Translations under genes and position numbers: made by a program
NCBI GenBank assembly: GCA_020747065.1
Contig: JAGMVK010000021.1
Span: 868,001 to 932,000 of the forward strand
Reading direction: 5' to 3'
DNA length: 64,000 bases
DNA from: Cadophora sp. MPI-SDFR-AT-0126
Taxonomy: Eukaryota > Ascomycota > Leotiomycetes > Helotiales > Ploettnerulaceae
Shown here: one piece after another, positions 56,790 to 64,000 of the stretch
How positions within the stretch are numbered: the stretch's first letter is position 1
Layout of the letters: the number at the start of each line of letters is the position of its first letter
The notes under the pieces: generated by a model
Told to the model about the DNA's origin: nothing
What the model saw: only the letters and a program-made list of their open reading frames with translations
The model's database searches: none

Positions 56790-57384
56790 CGCAAAAGAAG
56801 CGAATGATATGCGAAAGCGAGCGATACGCGAAAGCGAGTTTAAAGCTTTATTTTCCCCTTGAAATCTCAAGTCGAAAACTGACTTTAGGGGAAATTGGCA
56901 CGAACAAACTCCAAAGCTTGATTGACTATTGTGTTTCACCTGCTTCTGCCGGGTAGCTCCGAGAAGAGCGTATGAAGAATCTGAGTTTAAGAATGCCCCC
57001 GTCGCAGAAAATTGAGTTTGCTTGGACGTCTGTGTGGTCATATAAAATCCTTTCCCCAACCCGGCGAAAATGAATGCGTATTATAAGCCCCGCTTCCGGG
57101 ATGCAAATACCTTTTACCTGTTGGTCACAATCCCTCCCTATCGGCATGTGGGAACGCAGCCGCCAGAAACGTGGAAGGGATGCACGAAGTATATCGCTGG
57201 CTATCAAATCATGCTACAAAGTATGTCGCTGGCTTTCAGATGCTGCCAGCACTTTACCTCGGGCGATCTAGCATAAAGAACGATGGAGTAATCTACCTTA
57301 TTTAATGTTCTTTGCTAGTCAGAGGAGCACATAAAGTCAACCGGAAAGCACGCAATAAACCAACAACCGAAACCTAAGATTAAG

Positions 57385-58522
57385 ATGTCTTTTACCGGCC
57401 TTTCCCCTTCATCCCCTCCGCTGAATAGGAGAGACCGACTGACCGCCGCTCTCCATGCACTAACATCCAATGACACCACAGATCCCGAGCTATTTAAGTA
57501 TGGCGAGGAGTGGCTCAAAATTGCGGATACAATCCCGGTCTCCATTTCCGATTGCGTGAACACCTCGCAATCTCCGGTTCTCCCCGAGGAGCAGACAAAT
57601 ATTGATCCTGCGCTCTGTCCAGAGCCAGCCTTTCCACATAACCTCAGTGGCGATGAGTTTGATGGCTCGCTTATAGGATTGGAGGACGCAATAGCCTACA
57701 ACAGCATACATTACTTACTCTGGGATTCCCCTTTGTTCAATGAAAATGCGAACTGTGCAACGCCTTACAGCAGCAAGCAATGTAGCAATGACTTTTATTC
57801 ACAACGTAAGTGAACATGCACAACCAATCCCCAAAGATTTCGCTCGCTAATTATGGACCTTTCAATCATGTGTAGCCTTTGCATCAGCCCCCGGCAACTG
57901 GGACATACCACTTGGCCAGAGCAGCTCCCAGCAACCAGGCCCCGATAACAACTACAGCGGGGTGTCTTCGATACCGTCCTGCGAGAACTGGGGCAGCAGT
58001 AGCAACCAGATCCCCGAAGAGCAAAAAGGCGAGCAGAACGTGGATGTTGGAGACTTTGCTGCTTGCAGCATACGCTCTTCACCTAAGGTTACCGAGAAAA
58101 GAGGGAAGCAAAGCCTCAAGAGAGATCAAGTCCAGACTTCAGCCCCAGACACAGAGACGCATCAAAACAGCAGCAGCATTGTCGTTCACCGCCCACAGAA
58201 ACGCCAACGAACCCACTACGTGATCGAGAAACGGTACCGGGCCGGCTTGGGCGAGAAATTCGACGCTCTCCGCGAATGTGTGGAGGCGATGAAAAAGTCC
58301 CAGCCACATCCACAGCAAGTGACCACCCCACCATCTAATGAGAACCCGACCGGGGAAGGGGACAACTCCAACGGCGGATCGAAGATGGGCAAAGCCGAAG
58401 TCCTCACGGAAGCCGTGACGCTCATCCAACAAATAAAAGAAGAGAACGAGGTTCTGCTCGAGCACTTGAGGCTTCTGATTCGGCGGCTCCGGGCGATGAA
58501 GCTAGCGCTATTTCAGGACTGA
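57385..58522 (+). CDS. bHLH transcription factor, SREBP-like basic region
   Basis: 355 residues, nuclear. Exons 57385-57805 and 57876-58522; the intron runs GTAAGT to TGTAG and contains a CTAAT branch site. Basic region and helix 1 at about 248-278 (RTHYVIEKRYRAGLGEKF), a long Gln/Asn/Pro/Gly-rich loop, then helix 2 at about 308-330 (KMGKAEVLTEAVTLIQQI) running into a short zipper-like stretch. IEKRYR carries the Tyr that distinguishes SREBP-type proteins and lets them bind sterol regulatory elements as well as E-boxes. Unlike full-length fungal SREBPs there is no membrane segment, so it is probably soluble and constitutively nuclear. The gene lies between the NRPS and FAS beta, which suggests pathway control; targets are unproven. 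Confidence 0.9.
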
Positions 58523-60148
58523 CCCGGTTGGGTTATGGCATCAGCTACTGTAGCTGTGAGAATGGCTGGGCCTTGATGATGATGAGTGGAAGCTAATCAA
58601 TTTCTTCTGGCGAGGATAAATAAGTGACAAAATAATAATCTCAGATATACCCGACTTGTGTGATGTGACAGAAATCTCCCAACAAACAGAATTTCAGAAA
58701 CTTCAGTGCCTAGATAGTAAGAAACAACTCTTTCTATCAAAACATTTTTGATCACAAGATAATTAGTAGTTTTTTTATAGCGTGAGACATAAGCTCAGTG
58801 AATTCTCGGCTGTACATCTCGGCAGACATAGATTAGATCTGCCTGGAGTGTCACGTCATCCTCTCCGGGGAGACGTTACTCGCGCAAACAGGAGGTGGGA
58901 AGGCCTCGCTTGAACAGCACAGGCATAGCAAGTTTTTGGGAGGAACTATCCTAAATCAATTTTCCCCCCTGAGATTATACAATTTGGCTAACTCTTCCTC
59001 TTCGGCTGCTTTGCGTGCTTGCTTCCTGCTTCCTCCTCCTGCTGATAGTTCTCAGCCCTGACGACCACCTGCACAGGAGAGGAAGGAGCAACAGTCAACG
59101 ATACGCTTTTTGGTCTGGCTGATCACAGGCCTGAAGATTCGACTGAGTTTTCTAGGAGATCAATGACTTTAAATCAAACGTCGGTTTTGGTATTCCGAGC
59201 AAGCGGGCTGCTTGGGCAAGCAGAGAGACTTAGAGTGTGGCGACTACCTTTTTTGCTTTTATAGTTCGTCGGATCTTCCTCATAGGCACCCAAATCGACG
59301 AATTGCTTCTTTGCAGTCTTTGGAGTACGGACCGTACGGGATTATGAAGACCTTCCAGGCGAAGAAAGTGCAGGCCGAGGAATAGTCTTGATGACCATAC
59401 CACCGTCACTAGGGCAGGCAGATGTCCGACTTACAGCAGGCCGACTGTATGTCGTCCTCGATGAAAGCTTCATCGAACAATCTTTTAAATATCAGCCCAA
59501 AGAGTTCTTTCACCATTCCAAATTTCTCCTACATTTTCATCTATCAAATCGTCAACTTCGAGAGAGTAGTATGGACCGACCTCTATATACAAAGCGTAGC
59601 GCCAGTACCTACCTCTCCAACACTCCTAAATAGTCATGTGCAAGACGCACACGACTCATGCATTACGTGCGTACCAGCGTCAAGGCTTCCGCAACCCCCT
59701 TCAACATGCTGCTTGAGTCGGCATTCGGTTATAAAACCGCATCAAATTAGCCAATAAAACAAGGGCCAAAAAGCCCCAAATCAGGCTCGTGAGTCTCGTA
59801 CGCCTCTGTGAATTAATCTGCATGACCTACGTGCCCCATACACTGATTAAAATCACCAATAAAACGAGGAGTCTATAGCCCTTTCACATAATCACTTGCA
59901 AATGCTCGTCTACATTAGACTTTTGGGCATGACGTTTCCTAGTCTTCTCTCGAAAGTCTTCTGCTTTATCCACGACATGGACATTGCTTAAGGCTAGGAT
60001 CTTGGCACAGTCTATCTCTAGATACTGCCGCCAGATGTAGACTCTGAAACCCTATACTGATGAGATATTAGAATCATAACACCTTACGCCGATCCATCCA
60101 TACTTAGAAGATAATACAAAAGACCGAGTTAAACATCCATCGCTACAA
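58523..60148. other. Convergent intergenic region, bHLH / FAS beta
   Basis: 1.6 kb between the 3' ends of two cluster genes. It contains a possible gene remnant on the minus strand (58988-59473, next entry); otherwise nothing recognised. Confidence 0.5.
58988..59473 (-). pseudogene. Possible small gene remnant
   Basis: Minus-strand frame from an ATG at 59473 encodes 43 codons, then a TAA, then continues open with a non-random stretch (TVRTPKTAKKQFVDLGAYEED). A GT...AG gap could join this to VVVRAENYQQEEEAGSKHAK and a Lys-rich end with stop at 58988. I do not recognise the protein. If real it is broken once. Low confidence. Confidence 0.25.
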
Positions 60149-63100
60149 CTAAGTAGTAAGTGCAAGATTGCGTACGGAACCTGTGAGCTGAGCGACCAAT
60201 TGGACATATGACTTGTTGGCTGCGAATGGTTTGCCCGTCACATTAGGTATCCACTTCCCAACCAGGACTTGTGGGTCGACCGCTTTCTTATCAATGCTTT
60301 TGATCAGCGTGCGACGGAAAAGTTCCCTCGTGGGCGCCAATAGGCTCGAGTGGAAAGGCACGTCGATACCTTTGAGGGGTACGGTCGCCTTTCCACGGAT
60401 CAAGGTAACGTCTCTGGCAGAAAGTGCCATGCTCGTGGCGTGCTTCGCCACCAATTCTTTAATACACTCGATCGCCATGAGCCCAGATCGATCCTGTTGA
60501 AGCTCATCGGTCACCCGTCGAAGAATGTCGAGGCTCCTCTTTTCTCCCGCGCATACGTATTGGTGACCCCTGACGTTCAGATTGACCATCTCGAGCAAGA
60601 GCCCAGTGCTTTCGGCGATTTCATTCACCACCGACAGTATATGCTGTTCTTCATAATCTGCAATGCAAGTTGTGTTAGTAACGGGCTCAAACTCTGAAAA
60701 CACCCCAATCATCATCAACATACCTTCTCCTACGCGGGAGGGATCTACGGCGACCATGCCGAATTCGCTACGTCCCATTGAATCCCGAGGCACCGCATTC
60801 TGCATCAGCGCTCCCCGAATAAAAACGGTCTTCAGCGCCGCCTCCATGGACATTATCGATGTCATGCAGCCGAGAGCGGCGAATTCACCAAGAGAGTGGC
60901 CAGCAAAACGGGAACCCTGGGTCACGCGACCCAGAGATTTCAAGTGCTCGAAGGCAGCTTTCTCTACTACAAAAATTGCAGGCTGCGCAAACTGCGTCAT
61001 GTCAAGTAGTCCATTCTCGTTATGGAACGTGTACGACCGGGAAGCAGCATTCAGGCCGGCAAAAAGCTTGATCTCACTTGTAGACGCACACGAATTTAGC
61101 ATTTCCAGGATGTCTAAATAATTTTGTCGAACTCGCATTCCTTGGTATCCGCAAAAATTCACGGTGTGGTTTTTGGGATTGTGCCTCACGATACTGCTGA
61201 GGGAAAATCCTGGATTATATTGTTAGTCATCGTGTATAGGCAGGATTGGGTGGTCGACTACGTGCCCCATTGATGTTCGAAATACTCATCTGCCTCTGCC
61301 CACATCAAGCGACTTGGCCGACTTTCAGATATCATGTCGAGGCCCATGCCCGCGAACTGTGTTCCTTGCCCTGTGAATAAGAATGCCGAGGGAGGCGTAT
61401 CTAAAGTTAGTTCTCCCATCAGAACGAGTTCGTCTGAGCCCTCGCGTCGGACAGAGAAGCTGAGCACCCTCCGCCCTTTGTCCATGGCGATGTGTTTGAT
61501 CGCCACCGAGAGCGTATCGCAGGCATAGACCACTGCCGGAAAGTCACACTCGAATCTGCGGAGTGTGCTTCTGGTCGCGCCGGGAATCTCTCGCCGGATG
61601 AGTTGAAGAACAAGGGCAACAGTGTGATTGCCATGATAGACTGGTACCTGAAAGCCCGAAAAGCGCGCAAAGGTGGCGATGGTGTGGATTGGGTTGTAGT
61701 CATCACCGACGTCTGCATATTCTGTGCTATTGTCTGGGGTAGTAATCTTGAACGCGGAGCCAGACATAGTTCTCAGTATTTTCTCTGTGGGCAGCATCAC
61801 TGGCATTCCAGTGCGGACTGCCTCTCGCATCATGAAACTCGCGACCCGATCTGGATGATTGATGTTGGCAATTTGTTCGACCCGGGCATAGAGGATCTTC
61901 TTATCGCCGTCATTTTGAAACTGTGGGTCAAGCACCCACACCTGACCTGACGTCTTTGCGTTGAAGCTACCATCACATGCTGAGATGTCCCGCCTTAGTT
62001 CAAATTCCAGGGTCTGGCCGACATGAAGCTCGCCCGACTCTGTCACTGGTTGAAACCACGGCTTCGAAAGCAACGCCTGCACGTCTGCCCCTGTGCGGAG
62101 ATTCATTGTCCAGGTAGTGGGGTAGCCTTGCTCGAAGCAGTCGGACTCCGGGAATCGCTCTCCCAGTACCATGGATGTGAGTTCGAGCTCAAGAAACTCT
62201 ATGCCGTCTCGTGAATAGACCATATGATGCTTCGTCTCAACACCCGAGGGGCGGTTATAAAGAGCCCTTAACCGCGAAGTTATGACCACTTCATCTCCCA
62301 CTGACAACATTCGGTGGCCATCTCGTAGTTGAACGGTCGTACGCATATGTAAAAGCCTCGAGACGTCCAAATCGAATGTAAACAGCTGGCGCCATATTGC
62401 TGGCCATGCAATAATCGTGGCGTATTCGATGGCAACCTCGCCTGCTGGACCTAGAGGGTCGGGACAATCGAGCCCCTGGCCATCGATTGCTGCCATCCAC
62501 GCCAAAACTCTTTCATGAGAGACGACGACTGGAGGCTGCCTCATGGAGATAACTTTCTCACCCAGTCGGCGATTTTTCGTCGGACCAAAGAGCACACACT
62601 GGTAAAATTCGTGGATTCGATCCGTCCGGTCATCTGTCACCTCGGTGATGGCGGCAGATGGGCGCGACTGGTCATACCGGAACCTAAGATGAAGCTCCCT
62701 GACCTGACCATCTCTGGTGCATCTATTGGTAATGGTGGCCGTGATGGTGCTCCCACTAATCGAGACTCGTGCATCCGCCACAAGTGGCTGGACGGCGCTG
62801 CTACAGATCTCGGCTCCCGTGTAACCGTTGTCATGTTTGCCGAGAAATCTCACCAAGACCCCGGGCCGGGCCGAAAAAAGACGTCGGACTGGATTTAGGT
62901 ACGCACGCCTGTTGGATATTAGCTTTCTCGTGCCAAAGAAGCGTCGGCCCCATGAACCCAGCCGGGAACTGATCAAAAGGAGCCATCGGTCGTGATCAAA
63001 GGCATGCGGCAGATCATCTCCCAGGCGAACGACATCCTCCTCGACATGGATATGGGAGGCGCCAATGGAGCCGATTAGTTCATACTCTCCATATAGCGGC

Positions 63101-64000
63101 CATGTGGCAGAATCAGAGGCTGGAGGCGCTCCCAAGCGCACTCCGGTTTCCTTCTCGCAATACTCTTGATTGATATGGTTGAGGAACACACCCACCGAAG
63201 TACTGGGATCTGTGCAGTACTTTACAGCTACCGGGCCACAAAGGATGCATACTCTGCCGGCGTCCCCATGATGCGTAGAATCAAGGTCCTCGGCTTGCCA
63301 AAGCGGATCTTTCTTAAAAAGGACCGGAAAGTCAGCGTCAAATACCGGGATAAAGGGGACTGGCTTCTGCCCTCGCCGTCCGCAAAGATCGATAAAATAG
63401 TGGGTGTCTTCGACCGACAGAAAATGACGGGTCGAGTCTGGCAATCTGGAAGCTACAGCATTGAGCTGCTCACAAGGAGAGAGCGTGCTGAGGTTACGTT
63501 CGGCCGCGACGTCCAGCCGCTCGAATGCTCGCACAGTGAAATCATTGAAGATCATCTGATACGATGGATCAATCCAGTCTCCCTTCCGCACTGGATGCAA
63601 GAGTTCCAGAAGACGACGAAGAACGTCGAAGTAGGTCATATCAGCCACGTCGACTGGTTCATTTGAAGTATAGTCAATTCCGAACCAGACCTTTTGGTAG
63701 TCGTCGTTGAGTCTGGCGATGTAGTAGGCCCGACGTGTGTGAAGGATTTCCAACATCTTCTCTTTCGACTTGTTGAACAGAGTCTTGTCGAGCTCGGCCC
63801 AGAATCGCATGCCGCGGGTCGCAACCACGTGCATAGGTTCTCCCAAGTGCGAGATAATGGAGATGACGCCTCCCGCTTGCCCTTGGAGCGTGGCGGGCCA
63901 CTCTGCATCCGACACTCCGCACGCATCAATCATAGCTTTCTTCGATGCGATGCTAGTTTTTGCTTCCAGTGTGGTCATGATACACGTCCCTAGCAAAATC
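60149..64000 (-). CDS. Fatty acid synthase beta subunit, C-terminal part (5' end outside window)
   Basis: About 1,240 residues of a fungal FAS beta chain, running off the right edge of the window; the N-terminal acetyltransferase and most of the enoylreductase lie beyond. Exons on the minus strand: (>64000)-61262, 61196-60724, 60657-60149. Seen in order: end of the enoylreductase section (ILLGTCIMTTLEAKTS, GGVISIISHLGEPMHVVATRG), structural segments, hot-dog dehydratase with VGDDYNPIH, then the malonyl/palmitoyl transferase with FTGQGTQFAGMG, active-site Ser in GHSLGEF, and its distal part (NVRGHQYVCAG, PFHSSLL). Intron 61197-61261 uses acceptor TTCCCTCAG, which restores HQWGT-SIVRHNPKNHT; an earlier CAG breaks the frame. 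Intron 60658-60723 is GTATGT...TTGCAG. It pairs with the alpha chain encoded 40 kb to the left, so both halves of a second FAS are in the cluster. Confidence 0.93.

Larger units (their letters stand above)
56051..57384. promoter_or_regulatory. Divergent promoter region, NRPS / bHLH
   Basis: 1.3 kb between head-to-head genes, with one cluster palindrome (56317) and a foldback MITE (56467-56789). I looked here for upstream NRPS coding sequence (an A domain core) and found none. Confidence 0.65.

Noticed and set aside
56051..57384. A missing first A domain of the NRPS upstream of 56050
   Set aside because: No adenylation core motifs are readable on the minus strand here, and the region is filled by a MITE and the bHLH promoter.
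59388..59757. Plus-strand short frames between bHLH and FAS beta
   Set aside because: Two overlapping frames without domains or splice support; the opposite strand gives a slightly better remnant.
61197..61220. Acceptor at the first CAG of the FAS beta intron
   Set aside because: Joining there shifts the frame; the next CAG (TTCCCTCAG) restores the expected sequence.
1..64000. tRNA, rRNA, CRISPR or bacterial-type promoters
   Set aside because: None recognised; direct repeats found are transposon or minisatellite repeats, and the genome is eukaryotic.

Overview
This is a filamentous ascomycete (Pezizomycotina) nuclear contig. The genes have short introns (47-96 nt) with GT-AG ends and CTAAY-type branch points. 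There is a fungal sphingolipid C9-methyltransferase, a Zn2Cys6 regulator, fungal-type fatty acid synthase (FAS) subunits, a fungal NRPS ending in a condensation domain, and an 18 kb AT-rich block bearing the marks of repeat-induced point mutation (RIP). I cannot assign class or genus.

Layout. 0.6-4.3 kb: two intron-containing genes for low-complexity proteins I do not recognise. 4.3-8.7 kb: about 4.3 kb without a convincing gene, holding inverted copies of a 16-bp motif. 8.7-12.7 kb: divergent pair of sphingolipid C9-methyltransferase and Zn2Cys6 regulator. From 13.4 kb to the right edge: a biosynthetic gene cluster with an alpha/beta hydrolase, FAS alpha subunit, GliT-like FAD dithiol oxidase, MFS exporter, [18 kb transposon island], bZIP regulator, a 3,319-residue NRPS (T-C-C-A-T-C-A-T-C), SREBP-like bHLH regulator, and FAS beta subunit (its 5' end lies beyond the window). 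The natural reading is that a dedicated FAS supplies an acyl chain that the NRPS joins to two amino acids, with the terminal C domain releasing the product; this is inference. The FAS alpha chain ends without the C-terminal phosphopantetheinyl transferase domain usual in fungal alpha subunits.

The island (25.15-43.19 kb) interrupts the cluster. It is bounded by 39/45-bp inverted repeats and starts with a RIP-riddled piggyBac-type transposase. Inside are a complete Ty1/copia element (two ~216-bp LTRs, 5-bp target duplication TTACC) and Helitron Rep/helicase remains. A 455-bp TA-flanked mariner-like MITE sits inside the copia RNase H region and is itself not RIP-mutated, so the order of events can be read.

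The observation I find most interesting is a palindrome, GTGGYRCCAC (core TGGYRCCA). It occurs seven times in about 4.7 kb of cluster promoters, where about 0.3 is expected by chance, upstream of FAS alpha/hydrolase, MFS, bZIP and NRPS/bHLH. Its core fits the TGRYRYCA core of sites bound by Cys3/MetR-type bZIP proteins, the class to which the cluster's own bZIP appears to belong.
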